DNA from: Megaleporinus macrocephalus
Taxonomy: Eukaryota; Chordata; Actinopteri; Characiformes; Anostomidae
Direction: 5' to 3'
Assembly: GCA_021613375.1 (NCBI GenBank)
Contig: CM038710.1
Location: forward strand, 30,221,136 to 30,285,135
Length of the DNA stretch: 64,000 nt
Within the stretch, counting starts at the first letter, position 1. Each line of letters begins with the position of its first letter. The notes beneath the pieces were generated by a model that did not search any database, was not told the origin of the DNA, and saw only the letters and a list, made by a program, of their open reading frames with translations. Position numbers and translations under genes: made by a program. This document shows positions 13,501-64,000 of this stretch, one piece after another.

Positions 13501-13594
13501 ACGAGAGGAGAGGGAGCGTTTGGCCCGGCTCACGCAGCAGGAGCAGGAGGATTTGGAGCTGGCCATTGCCCTCAGCAAGTCTGAGCTCTCTTGA
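987..13594 (+). CDS. eps15: eps15, epidermal growth factor receptor substrate 15 (3' part, 12 coding exons)
   Basis: Eps15 is a cytoplasmic scaffold at clathrin-coated pits; it binds AP-2 through DPF motifs and ubiquitinated cargo through UIMs. Coding exons by splice sites and frame: 987-1148, 2664-2861, 3226-3606, 5191-5289, 5537-5645, 5748-5795, 5887-6233, 7725-7797, 8560-8630, 8913-9051, 10933-11117, 13454-13594. All phases agree and give 650 codons plus TGA. In order the fragment shows a coiled coil (residues 1-about 150), an acidic linker, 16 DPF motifs (about 310-580), a PPALPPK proline-rich site and two UIMs ending [11 protein letters not shown]. The three N-terminal EH domains are not in the window, so the gene is 5' partial. 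Segments such as [21 protein letters not shown] and [13 protein letters not shown] match EPS15 rather than EPS15L1, and ttc39a follows on the same strand as in human. Gene identity is very secure; exon ends are inferred from GT-AG and phase, not from transcripts. Confidence 0.95.
1369..1389. repeat. (AT)n microsatellite
   Basis: About 10 AT dinucleotides near the left end of the hAT-like element. Confidence 0.9.
1635..1912 (+). pseudogene. BED zinc-finger part of a hAT transposase, frameshifted
   Basis: The first frame holds the conserved aromatic/hydrophobic start of a BED finger (MWSWFEFEK). The C-terminal half with NLFYHL is in another frame from about 1812. The Cys pair normally after QKT is replaced (ADFVRK). 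Short remnant, not a host gene. Confidence 0.5.
2664..2861 (+). CDS. eps15: eps15 coding exon b: coiled coil
   Basis: 66 codons after a GACAG acceptor, starting [15 protein letters not shown] and ending THIAQ before GTCTGC. It contains [19 protein letters not shown], close to the mammalian YEEELAKAREEL stretch of the coiled coil. Phase 0 at both ends. Confidence 0.92.
3226..3606 (+). CDS. eps15: eps15 coding exon c: end of coiled coil and acidic linker
   Basis: 127 codons. It opens [19 protein letters not shown] (last heptads), then becomes a disordered linker with an uninterrupted acidic run ([10 protein letters not shown] around codons 59-68), and ends SAAWPQNHM before GTGAGA. The linker is poorly conserved across vertebrates, so its placement rests on the frame and on both splice sites. 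Confidence 0.85.
4090..5011. mobile_element. non-autonomous hAT-like element, copy 1
   Basis: 922 bp, bounded by TAGAGATGGAAAGATCGATC and, on the other strand, TAGAGATGGACCGATCAGCC, inverted termini of the TAGAGATG hAT type. Flanking 8-mers ATTTATTA (4082-4089) and GTTTAGTA (5012-5019) agree at 6 of 8. The ends are rich in CGGCCGAT and TCGGTATCGGC. No transposase is recognised; open frames inside look random. It lies in the intron between eps15 exons c and d and is the full-length relative of the copy at 9271. Confidence 0.75.
5191..5289 (+). CDS. eps15: eps15 coding exon d: acidic linker
   Basis: 33 codons after a TTCTCAG acceptor, [20 protein letters not shown], ending AAGTTK before GTCAGC. 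Low-complexity and disordered. An internal GAGGTAAAG at 5246-5254 could act as an alternative donor but would change the downstream frame. Phase 0 at both ends, so the exon could be skipped without a frameshift. Confidence 0.75.
5537..5645 (+). CDS. eps15: eps15 coding exon e: start of DPF region
   Basis: 109 bases after a GTGCAG acceptor. It encodes [14 protein letters not shown] and then [19 protein letters not shown] is the conserved first AP-2-binding DPF of the series. It ends in phase 1 (one G) at a GTAAGG donor. Confidence 0.9.
5748..5795 (+). CDS. eps15: eps15 coding exon f: two DPF motifs
   Basis: A 48-base microexon between TTTCTGCAG and GTAAGC, phase 1 to phase 1. It encodes [16 protein letters not shown], with two DPF tripeptides in the arrangement of human GSDPFKDDPFGKID. 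Its length is a multiple of three, so skipping it would keep the frame. Confidence 0.9.
5887..6233 (+). CDS. eps15: eps15 coding exon g: main DPF cluster
   Basis: 347 bases between CTCTCCAG and GTGAGTA. The frame reads [20 protein letters not shown] and goes on with six more DPF motifs, nine in this exon, spaced by Ser/Thr/Gly-rich linkers. DPF tripeptides bind the alpha-adaptin ear of AP-2. A 113-codon open stretch in another frame over the same bases is a shadow; only this frame fits the neighbouring phases. Confidence 0.95.
6910..7173 (-). mobile_element. truncated hAT-like element (GGTCCGG family)
   Basis: Starts CAGGGGTATTTAATTAGAA and is the reverse complement of the right-hand end of the complete element at 38150-38869, similar as far as CTACATTAAAAA at 7162-7173. 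There the GGAT array replaces the rest. The other terminus is absent. Confidence 0.7.
7174..7327. repeat. (GGAT)n microsatellite, about 38 copies
   Basis: Uninterrupted ATGG/GGAT tetranucleotides over about 153 bases. It keeps open frames on both strands (WMDG and SIHP repeats) only because four-base repeats lack stops here. It sits exactly at the break of the truncated hAT-like element. Confidence 0.95.
7500..7690. mobile_element. fragment of a fish DNA transposon (TGTCCCAAC family)
   Basis: CTCCTGTCCCAACGTTTTAG, GTGTTGCAGGTATCA and, further on, CAACATTTTTGGAATTAAATTG resemble the 3' part of a very common teleost MITE whose end reads CCCAACTTNNTTGGAATTGGGGTTG. Diverged, boundaries approximate; identified from memory of the family only. 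Confidence 0.45.
7725..7797 (+). CDS. eps15: eps15 coding exon h: NDPFAPGG motif
   Basis: 73 bases after CTTTAG, encoding [29 protein letters not shown] is identical to the mammalian segment. Phase 0 in, phase 1 out at GTAAGC. Confidence 0.92.
7811..7822 (-). promoter_or_regulatory. CTCF-core-like motif
   Basis: The minus strand reads CCAGCAGAGGGC, fitting CCASYAGRKGGC exactly, 14 bases after eps15 exon h. A motif match alone is weak evidence of binding. Confidence 0.3.
8446..8476. repeat. (AT)n microsatellite
   Basis: About 15 AT dinucleotides in the intron before eps15 exon i. Confidence 0.9.
8560..8630 (+). CDS. eps15: eps15 coding exon i: [14 protein letters not shown]
   Basis: 71 bases after GTATTTTAG, encoding [20 protein letters not shown] and then SLAK before GTAAAC. 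The [11 protein letters not shown] core is an Eps15 hallmark and nearly invariant in vertebrates. Confidence 0.95.
8913..9051 (+). CDS. eps15: eps15 coding exon j: DPF and proline-rich Crk-binding site
   Basis: 139 bases after GTCTTTCAG. It encodes [11 protein letters not shown], then [26 protein letters not shown] fits the Crk SH3 ligand known in mammalian Eps15. Ends in phase 1 at GTTAGT. Confidence 0.93.
9271..10202. mobile_element. non-autonomous hAT-like element, copy 2
   Basis: 932 bp with the same termini as the copy at 4090 and similarity along its whole length. It is flanked by a perfect 8-bp target duplication GTGTTGGT (9263-9270 and 10203-10210), the hAT signature, implying younger insertion than copy 1. 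It lies in the intron between eps15 exons j and k, in the same orientation as copy 1. Confidence 0.88.
10524..10557. repeat. T34 homopolymer
   Basis: 34 consecutive T. This could be a retroposon poly(A) tail on the minus strand, but no SINE or LINE body was recognised beside it. Confidence 0.9.
10570..10654. mobile_element. terminal fragment of a fish DNA transposon (CCGTCCCAAC end)
   Basis: TTTACATTTCGCACACCGTC, then CCAACTTTTTTTTAGAACC and AGGGTTGTA, resembles the terminus of the widespread teleost family ending CCCAACTTTTTTGGAATNNGGGTTGTA. No matching left end was found. Confidence 0.45.
10933..11117 (+). CDS. eps15: eps15 coding exon k: last DPF and linker to UIMs
   Basis: 185 bases after CCCCACAG. 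It encodes [19 protein letters not shown] and later PDPFAPSAP and DRFATFDK, then a GTGAGC donor. It is more GC-rich and CpG-rich than the other exons. The frame stays open for 14 more codons past the donor (see the retained-intron entry). Confidence 0.9.
11118..11162 (+). CDS. eps15: possible alternative C-terminus of eps15 (read-through past exon k)
   Basis: If the GTGAGC donor is not used, the frame adds [14 protein letters not shown] and stops at TAA (11160-11162). AATAAA signals follow at 11430 and at 12041/12056. The product would lack both UIMs. A short mammalian form without UIMs (Eps15S) has been described, but whether this fish sequence makes an equivalent is inference only. Confidence 0.3.
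   Translation: MSTSPAPSPPPETQ
11163..13453. other. last eps15 intron, mostly unrecognised sequence
   Basis: Non-coding, with the poly(A) signals above. At 13262-13365 two arms (TCTGGTTCTGGAGGACCAG and GGCCCTCCAGAACTGGAAC) form an imperfect inverted pair like the small MITE at 18072. Nothing else recognised. Confidence 0.5.
11430..12061 (+). promoter_or_regulatory. intronic poly(A) signals in the last eps15 intron
   Basis: AATAAA occurs at 11430-11435 (start of an A-rich run) and twice close together at 12041-12046 and 12056-12061. These could end a short eps15 transcript inside the last intron. AATAAA is frequent by chance in AT-rich DNA, so this is only suggestive. Confidence 0.3.
13454..13594 (+). 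CDS. eps15: eps15 terminal coding exon l: two ubiquitin-interacting motifs
   Basis: Starts after TGGAGCAG and encodes [19 protein letters not shown], then [19 protein letters not shown] and TGA. These are UIM1 ([13 protein letters not shown]) and UIM2 ([13 protein letters not shown], with the central Ala-x-x-Ser pattern that contacts ubiquitin Ile44). They bind ubiquitinated receptors and drive Eps15's own mono-ubiquitination. The protein ends two residues earlier than human (SELS versus SEISEA). Confidence 0.96.
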   Translation, partial: YPTEEDMIEWAKRESEREERERLARLTQQEQEDLELAIALSKSELS

Positions 13595-16250
13595 CCTCAT
13601 CCGGACCCAACACTCAACCACTGAGGAGGAGGAGGAGGAGGAGGAGGAGGAGAGGGAACGAGGGACAAAGACCTGGACTAACGAGAGCTGGAACACTGTT
13701 GACTCCACCTTTGTTACCCGGAAACCTTGTCAGTCTTATCATCTTCATTTACAGCTCTTTCCATGTAGCCAGTGACTCCTCCTACAGCAGCGTGGGTTGG
13801 GCCAGAGTTTGGGGTTAGGGGAGAAGAGGTGAGAAGGTAAAGGACTAGAACAGAGCCCTTGGTGCTTGACTTGCTTTGTCGTGAAATCAAATGGCTGCCC
13901 TATGTTTTTTGAACTGGTTCCTCAAAACCACAGCACTAAGACAGGTCACTGGCACATTAACACAGCTCCCTCTGCATGTAGCATTAGGTTATGTAAGTTG
14001 AGTTCAAGGTAAAGGTATGAAAATATCAGACAGGTTTGACCTTGACTACATCTGACATCTTAATCCAGAAAGTCCAGACATTCTAACTGAGGGGTTTAAA
14101 TTAAAAATAAAAGCAGAATTATGATAAAAGTGGTCATTCTGGAGGTAAACTCTGCCGTGAGGTTGGAAGAGAAGATGGTTATTAGTAAAAGTGCCCCATC
14201 ATACATAAACAGTTTGCAGTAACTTGAAGAATTGGATGATTTTCCACTGTGTATTAATGATGAATACATTTACTTTGGGCCATTAGTTTAGATTACAGCT
14301 CTACAGCTCATTTTGTTAAAGCTGCATGTTAACATGTGTGAAAGTATTATTTTTTTTTTTTCTTCAGTCAATCTAAGACACGATTGAAGCCCCTCTATCA
14401 GAGCGTTTGCTATTAGTATATTGTCCAAGATTGCAGTATTGAATTTTGCCCCATTTCAAGTGTCCTTTAAAACCTAATCACAGCATCTTGACAGTTGAAC
14501 TACTTATCTATGGGACTGATCCACTATTACACTATAACTCCTTTCCCTTTGCATAAGAGATCTGAAGTTCTTTTGGGAATCTTGTATGACAGCTGAAATA
14601 ACAATGTATTCGTATTTGTGGAAATTGTACAGTATATACTATATAATAATTGTTCACATGTGTAATTCAGTATATTCATATCTTGCTCTCATAATCTATT
14701 TGAACAAAAATAATGTCTTGGTGAAATTCAGAACAATACACTATCCTCAGAGGTAGTAGGCCTTGAAAGACATGAAGTGAATCCTAACTCAGTTAAGTTC
14801 TGGTATCTGGAGGAACCAAGAATAACCTAGGAAGTACTTTTAAGGAATGTGTCTCACCTAGACTCTGCATTTTCTCCAGTGTTCTGAATGCTGACGGTAG
14901 AAAGCTTTTGAACCTCCAAGAGAAATGACATGGGCGTTCCACATGAGGCAAGAAAGAACGAAAGTCATTCAGAGTGTTTGTTTTTCATGTGAAGTTTGAT
15001 TTGGAGAAACTTACTGACTCTGATTTCTTTACAGTAGTACCGGTGGGAACCAGGGGCCATAACGTCTATGCACATACAAAGTTTTAATTACCGTTCCATT
15101 GCAATAACTTTATGATGTAGTTTTAGAGGCATTAAAGTCTGTTTTTCACCCCCACGCTGTAAACAAGTCTCAAGTTTCCCCTCAGAACATCTTTTAACAT
15201 TAGGCTGCTCTGAGTAGCAGTGTTCACGACTTAACTGTTTAATTATGCAGAGATTTTGGAAAGTGAGTGGAATGACTTCAGCGATGTCGCTGTCCGAAAT
15301 GCTCAGTGAGATTTACTGATGTCCGTAATTACAGTAACTTTGTGGTCACTGATTTTCAATTTTTTTTCTTCATTGTATATTGAAGAATATACATGTGAAT
15401 ATAAGCTTCTTTCTCTGTCCATATAATTAGCCTATATGTACTAACTCTGGTAGGACACTGCTAACAGTGCACAGATGGATTATATAGTGCTTGTTTGCAC
15501 TTTTCAAGTGTCCTTTGTACCTGCAGTTTAGATTTGACCTCAAAGGCCTTGTCTGCAAGTCTTAAATGACTGTGAGAAGCATCATCTTTTTTTTGGGGGG
15601 GGTTGGGGGTCAGTGGATGCACTTTCAGTCAGACTTTTCCATATGAAAGCATTAGGCATGGTGATCAGGCAGGAAAGAGAGAAAGTGCTTGTAGGACTTG
15701 GATTGGTAATGTTTGTTTTAACTTATACATTTGCTTCAGAGTGAGGATCTTGAATGGCCAAATTCAAAGGTGACTGAAAAGCTCAAGGGAATAACTATCC
15801 AGTCAGATGTGACTCACACTTACCGTTTTCTGACCAATACAACTCTTGCCTCGCAGTTTAGATAGATTTTTATGAGCATTATGAACATGGCATTTTACCC
15901 CATAACCCAGACAGAAGTATTACACCAGTTAGCACTCCTTATTATGTAAAGACTAGGGCTCATCCCTCTGTTTGTGGCTGCTTCTATTTCTTAGCCGTTG
16001 CTATAGCTCTCTCTGTTTCTGTTAATCATGTATGTAAGTATGTATGTAAGTATGTATGTATGTATAGGCCTCTAATTCTTCTGATTGAAAAACCACTCAT
16101 GTACTGGCTCTCTACAGGCTTTTAAAAACTGGCTTAATGTATTTTATTTTTTTTAACTTTACCATTGTGTTCCTTTTAGTAGGGACAATTGTTTAAATAT
16201 GTTAAGTAACATGTAATTAAATCTAAAGAATAAATATGAATCTTCCAAGC
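13595..16250 (+). other. eps15: eps15 3' UTR candidate
   Basis: AT-rich non-coding stretch after the stop. It opens with a (GAG)n run at 13623-13652 and holds AATAAA at 14106-14111 and 16229-16234. The second is followed by a T-rich stretch and is taken as a tentative end. A (GTAT)n microsatellite lies at 16029-16066. The real polyadenylation site needs transcript data. Confidence 0.45.
13623..13652. repeat. (GAG)n microsatellite in the eps15 3' UTR
   Basis: About ten GAG triplets, starting 28 bases after the eps15 stop codon. Confidence 0.9.
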
Positions 16251-16552
16251 TATTTTGTATTGATGTTCACTGCAAGTACCTTTTAATCAGTGTTCAGTCC
16301 AGCACTTCAATGGCTTAATGCTGAAACCCTAATATATTGGCAAAGACATGTTGGGAATGTGATGGGATACAAGATTTGGGAATATGTATACAGAATCCAG
16401 AAATTATGTATATGCATTCAGTACTTTTGGAATACTTCACTTAACAATAGGTATATCACCTGTAAATAAAAAAACAACTTCAGTGCTAGTTTACTGACTA
16501 CATTCAGTGCATGATGTTCTACAGACTTCAATTAATGGCTTGTTCTTTACTA

Positions 16553-16622
16553 ATGCTTAGGTTCTTGCTAAAGCCTGAGTAGATCGATAAGTCAATCTGA
16601 CGATCAGTTATTAATCTCATCA
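16553..16622. repeat. single diverged unit of the 63-bp minisatellite
   Basis: GCTAAAGCCTGAGTAGATCG and GATCAGTTATTAATCTCA match the 63-bp unit with small indels, about 530 bases upstream of the array. Confidence 0.7.
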
Positions 16623-17145
16623 ATGTAATGTAACAATAACCCCTCAAGTATCCTGCCTAATTTCACAAAAAAGATTTACCAAGTAAGTTCAAAGGTTTAT
16701 TGTAAGCTTGGACACAGTCAAGTCTAGTTTATTAAGCTTAGGGGGGAAAAACTCACTTCATTAATGACTGTTTACCTTTATTATTTGCAATATCACTGGA
16801 CCACACAGTTACATTAAACTGTACACACTTTTTAAAATGAACATTCTGGCTATATTAACTAGGAATTACACCAATTGTAAAATAATGTTTGTGCACTTGT
16901 TGAGATTATTTTGAGAGTTTTTTTGACGTGAAATGGTACATAGCTGACATGCATTAACTCTGGTTTCTTAAATTTCTGCAACTCAAATATGACTACTATA
17001 TTTACTATCCAAACTGAAAAGTGAACATACATGATTTTTTACGTGTGAGATTGATGGTAAAATAGTAATAAATCTGATATGTGCATTAATTTGCCTTGAG
17101 ACATTCTGTATGTTCTGTATCTCTGCCATAAACAGTAGAATAATC

Positions 17146-17815
17146 AATCAAGTGATGATCAGGTATTATTCTCAGTGTTACTGAGCTCTGCTAAAGTCTG
17201 AGTAGACTGATAAATCAATCATCAGTTATTAATCTCAGGGTTACTGAACTCTACTAAAGTCTGAGTAGACTGATAAATCAAACATCAGTTATTAATCTCA
17301 GTGTTACTGAGCTCTACTAAAGCCTGAGTAGACTGATAAATCAATTATCAGTTATTAATATCAGTGTTACTGAACTCTACTAAAGTCTGAGTAGACTGAT
17401 AAATCAAACATCAGTTATTAATCTCAGTGTTACTGAACTCTGCTAAAGTCTGAGTAGACTGATAAATCAATCATCAGTTATTAAACTCAGTGTTACTGAA
17501 CTCTACTAAAGCCTGAGTAGACTGATAAATCAATCATCAGTTATTAATCTCAGTGTTACTGAGCTCTACTAAAGTCTGAGTAGACTGATAAATCAATCAT
17601 CAGTTATTAATCTCAGTGTTACTGAGCTCTACTAAAGTCTGAGTAGACTGATAAATCAATCATCAGTTATTAATCTCAGTGTTACTGAGCTCTACTAAAG
17701 CCTGAGTAGACTGATAAATCAATGATCAGTTATTAAACTCAGTGTTACTGAGCTCTGCTAAAGTCCGAGTAGACTGATAAATCAATCATCAGTTATTAGT
17801 CTAAGTGGTACTAAA
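17146..17815. repeat. 63-bp minisatellite, about 10.5 copies
   Basis: The repeated core GAGTAGACTGATAAATCA starts near 17201, 17263, 17327, 17390, 17453, 17515, 17578, 17641, 17704 and 17767, a 63-base period. Units are highly similar, differing mainly at AAAGTCTG/AAAGCCTG, CAATCA/CAAACA and GAGCTC/GAACTC. It lies about 1 kb past the proposed eps15 end. Confidence 0.93.
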
Positions 17816-18071
17816 CTCTTATTTCATGGCTTCATTTAAATATGTCAGTTTGCATTACAACACATTTATAGCAATAGAATAAAATGTTTTTTTTTAATAA
17901 AAAGCACAACAGTTTCTTTACAAAAACTAAAATATCCTGCAGAGACTAATTTAGCCAAGATGGCGTGTGGTAAACTGCACAAGTTTACTTAGTTGATGTG
18001 CTGGACTGTGTTTAAGTGTGAAGTTTCACTGGACTATGTTAAACTATACAAGCTTAGGTGATGTGCTAGAC

Positions 18072-18248
18072 CAGGAGTGCTTAATCTTGGTCCTGAAGAT
18101 CTCCGACCCCGAAGATTTCATGCCCAACTCACCTAGCTCATATAGTCAGATGCCCCTGAAGGCCTTGATTATCTTGATCAGTGTTAGTTTAGGGTTGGAG
18201 TGAAACTGCAGGGTGGTAGATCTCCAGGACCAGAATTGTGCACCCTTG
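18072..18248. mobile_element. 177-bp hAT-type MITE
   Basis: Termini CAGGAGTGCTTAATCTTGG and, on the other strand, CAAGGGTGCACAATTCTGG, both followed by TCCTG(A/G)AGATCT, form inverted repeats of about 30 bp. Flanking TGCTAGAC (18064-18071) and TGCTAGAT (18249-18256) agree at 7 of 8. No coding capacity. Similar sequence near 13262 and 27690 may be relatives. Confidence 0.8.
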
Positions 18249-18702
18249 TGCTAGATTCTCTCAAGCTAACAGGCTTATTTTAGCTTAACATAAACTCTGC
18301 ATGCTTAAGCTAACCCTAACCCTAACTGTTTCAATGTTAATTGCCATGTAATGCGGTTTTCTGTAGTGCAGCGTTATATACCTCAGTCTTATTGGAATGA
18401 TAGAATTTCCCCATGTTATATTCTTTTCATGGTTCAGTAACATCGAGTCAAAACAATATTTAGCATTTATTACGCAAATACATCCCACAGCCAATGAGAA
18501 TTCCTGGGGTGTGAACCAATACACACCTCTAGCCTAGCCACTGATCTGTACATACAAATACAGCTGAGCTAACATTAGGGGTGTCCAGTCTTCTCCACAA
18601 AGAACTGGTGTGTCTAGAGATTTTCATTTCAAACAAGCAAGAGAACACTTAATTTTTGGTCTAAGTCTTTACTATCTGATTAAGTATGCTCCTGAAAATC
18701 AG

Positions 18703-19557
18703 TTTTAAGTTTCAAGTTTCAAGTTTATTTGTCATTTGCACATCATGTCAGGACATAACATGCATTGAAATGCTTTGGGTGAGGCTCAGATAAAACTCTA
18801 CAGCAGGGCAGCATTATATATATAAAACAGTACAAACATACAATAAATAGACAATATTAAAGTAAAAATAAGCTAAAAATATACATATAGTTATAACTGA
18901 ATTATATAAAGGACTATACAAAACACAAGATATAAACATAGGTTATACAGGGGGACATCTGTGAAAAATTTTGCATAGGCAGGTTCTAAGTAGATCTATC
19001 TATATCTATTTAAAGTGACTTAGTGATATGATGATATTGTCCATAGCAGCGATATCAGAATAAATAATATAAAGTGTACAATGTGCAGTGTCCGAGTGAA
19101 CGGTATTGGGGTCTTTCAGCCTCACAGTTTGTTCAGGAGCCTGACAGCCTGTGGGTAGAAGCTGTTCAGTAGCTGGTTGTTCTGGTCTGGATGCTGCGGA
19201 ATCTCCTGCCTGATGGCAGTATAGTGAACAGGCCGTGTGCTGGGTGACCGCTGTCTGACCTGATCTTCTGGATTTTCCTCAGGCAGCGGGACTGGTAGAT
19301 GTCCTGTAAGGCTGGTAGTTTGTTGCCTATGATGTATTCTGCTGTCCTCACCACTCCTTTTAGGGCCTTGCGGTCGCAGGCAGTGCAGCTGCCGTACCAG
19401 ACAGTGATGCAGCCCGTTAGGATGCTCTCTATAGTGTATCTATAGAAGCTGGTGAGCATATCAGGAGGCAGTCCAAACTTCCTGAGCCTGCGCAGGAAGA
19501 AGAGACGCTGACGGGCAGATCTCATAATTATGTTAGTGTGGAGGGACCAGGTGAGGT
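18703..19557 (-). mobile_element. 5'-truncated non-LTR retrotransposon (LINE), 3' end
   Basis: Read on the minus strand, it has the C-terminal end of a reverse-transcriptase ORF (19166-19557), an AT-rich 3' UTR, and a tail with AATAAACTTGAAACTTG (18703-18730), the short-repeat tail typical of fish CR1/L2-like LINEs. A second copy of the 3' UTR lies at 58521. Clade assignment is tentative. Confidence 0.75.
19166..19557 (-). pseudogene. LINE ORF2 C-terminus, frameshifted
   Basis: The minus-strand frame reads MRSARQRLFFLRRLRKFG, then SILTGCITVWYGSCTACDRK and LPALQDIYQSRCLRKIQKI, the conserved region after the RT domain of fish LINEs. It stops after TRTTSY at 19166, but LNSFYPQAVRLLNKL continues in another frame just beyond, so a frameshift ended the original ORF. 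Not a host gene. Confidence 0.8.
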
Positions 19558-19560
19558 CAT

Positions 19561-20640
19561 ATTTACAACAGTTATATTTACAACAGGTTTAGTGAATGAT
19601 GTATATTACCATGTGTCTCCTTAAGGTAGGAATTTTAGTTTAAAACATTCCAGAAATAACTAAATATATCAACAGAGTGTGAAGAAATAACTGTTTGATG
19701 GTAAGCTGGGTTGCAGAGACGTCAACTGAAGTTTGCATGCTAAATAGTCCTGTCTCACAATATTACTTTTTACCTGGAGAGGCGGTAGTGAGTCACTGTA
19801 GTGAGGAGCCTTCTATCAGTCCAACATGAGCCCTGTAAACACTGTCATGTTGTGGCAACGTACTGTTTTAGTGCCCACAATGTTGAAATATAATTCCTCA
19901 CAAAATGGACAATGTTATCTGACAACATTGTAATAACATAGTAGTAATATTGTCATTACATTGTCACAACCTCCTAGAATCCTTCATACGTTATATCATA
20001 TCTGCACAGAGCTTCATGGAATGTAGATTTACTGTACTGAAGTTGGCATCAGGTAGTTATAATACATAAAACAATGTTAGTAGTAACTTGTGACGACCAT
20101 GTTCAGACAACGCAAAAAACACCTTTTAACAACGTTGTAGCAGCATTGTAAGAAAGTAGATAACGTAATGACAACATCATGTATTTGGTGGTAGAGGGTG
20201 TAGAAGTAGAGCTGCCCTGATGGCGTATTCTAACCTCTTGTTAGTCGTGTTGAAGTTCCTTTACCTGGTTAGATCATTTGAGAACCAGCAGCTAATGAAA
20301 GAAACAGTAAACGCAGTGATGGCTGAAACTAATTATAACGTCTGCTGCCATCCACTTCTGGCAAGAATCAGTGTGATGTTAATCAGAAGTGATAATAATA
20401 TAAACCAAACAAGAGTTACTATGGACTCTGCTGACCACTGCGGGAGACGCTCTTGATGAGTAAACAGATTACAGTTTGATGATGAACAGACAGGTAAGAA
20501 CTGAAGAGGAAGGTAGAGGGACTGTGTATTTTCTGTTAGTTTGTTGCCCTCTGTTGGCTGAAATATAAATCGTTTGTATCATCTTACTGTATCAGCGCCT
20601 TTAAGCTAACAGGCTAAATGCGCGTGTTTAAAGTGAGCTG
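19561..20640. other. region upstream of ttc39a, nothing recognised
   Basis: Non-coding DNA between the LINE and the ttc39a 5' end. Weak open frames (e.g. 20220-20456) show no recognisable domain. Confidence 0.5.
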
Positions 20641-20827
20641 AATCCGGAGGACTTTAAGACCCGGTTGAGACGCAGGGCTCCATTCCAGCCTCCTCGCTGT
20701 GGGACAGACTCTCTCACACCTCTCGGTTCAGGCTGCTCTCACTGAAACAGTGCGGTGGGAGCGAATGCCCGGCTAACCAGGGACTCCGACCTCAGGATAC
20801 TCTCACAGCCCCCCGTTCCCCTCTGGG
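20580..20827 (+). promoter_or_regulatory. ttc39a: ttc39a 5' UTR and probable promoter region
   Basis: GC content and CpG density rise here relative to the flanks (GCGCGTG, CCGGAGG, ACCCGG, ACGCAG). There is no clear TATA box. The start ATG at 20828 has G at -3 (GGGATGA). An upstream ATG at 20765 opens a three-codon ORF (Met-Pro-Gly-stop, 20765-20776), 51 bases before the start codon, in a weak context. The transcription start is unknown. Confidence 0.5.

Positions 20828-64000
<43,173 letters not shown>

Noticed and set aside
13497..13818. + strand frames with poly-Glu/poly-Arg across the eps15 stop
   Set aside because: Shifted frames over the eps15 last exon and a GAG microsatellite in the 3' UTR.
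17146..17815. CRISPR-like array from the regularly spaced 63-bp repeat
   Set aside because: The whole unit repeats with no unique spacers, and the genome is a vertebrate; this is a minisatellite.
18310..18327. Interstitial telomere repeat (CTAACCCTAACCCTAACT)
   Set aside because: Fewer than three TTAGGG units, which can occur by chance in AT-rich DNA.

Overview
This window is vertebrate genomic DNA, almost certainly from a ray-finned (teleost) fish. Coding sequence is broken into short exons with GT-AG splice sites. Introns are AT-rich and crowded with fish-type DNA transposons (hAT-like elements with 8-bp target duplications, Tc1/mariner remnants), a truncated non-LTR retrotransposon and many tandem repeats. 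No species is claimed.

Two protein-coding genes lie head to tail on the + strand, both incomplete here. (1) Positions 987-13594 hold the 3' part of eps15, an endocytic clathrin/AP-2 adaptor. Twelve coding exons (650 codons, phases agreeing throughout) cover the end of the coiled coil, an acidic linker, 16 DPF motifs that bind AP-2, a proline-rich Crk-SH3-type site and two C-terminal ubiquitin-interacting motifs. The EH domains lie upstream of the window. (2) Positions 20828-64000 hold most of ttc39a, a TPR/Iml2-family protein. Seventeen constitutive coding exons give 470 codons before the window ends; there is also one probable 54-bp cassette exon and one possible alternative first exon. The order eps15 then ttc39a on one strand matches the human 1p32 neighbourhood, which supports calling these eps15 (not eps15l1) and ttc39a.

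Layout: 1-986 is an eps15 intron with nothing recognised; 987-13594 is eps15, whose introns hold hAT-like elements (1.3-2.2 kb, 4.1-5.0 kb, 9.3-10.2 kb) and a GGAT array on a truncated transposon (6.9-7.3 kb); 13.6-16.2 kb is a long 3' UTR candidate; 17.15-17.82 kb is a 63-bp minisatellite; 18.07-18.25 kb is a small hAT-type MITE; 18.7-19.6 kb is a minus-strand LINE fragment; 20.6-20.9 kb is the ttc39a 5' end; 20.9-51.3 kb is large introns with dispersed transposons; 51.6-57.5 kb is a very large 24-bp minisatellite inside one ttc39a intron; 57.6-64.0 kb holds closely spaced ttc39a exons, a LINE fragment split by a 1.3-kb insertion, and a 69-bp near-perfect palindrome at 62.2 kb.

The two genes have unrelated known roles (endocytic adaptor; TPR protein of poorly defined function), and nothing here shows that they act together. 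The most notable items are the approximately 240-copy 24-bp array with CpG-decay variants and higher-order blocks, the palindrome with 34-bp arms, the 46-base C tract, and candidate alternative transcripts of both genes.
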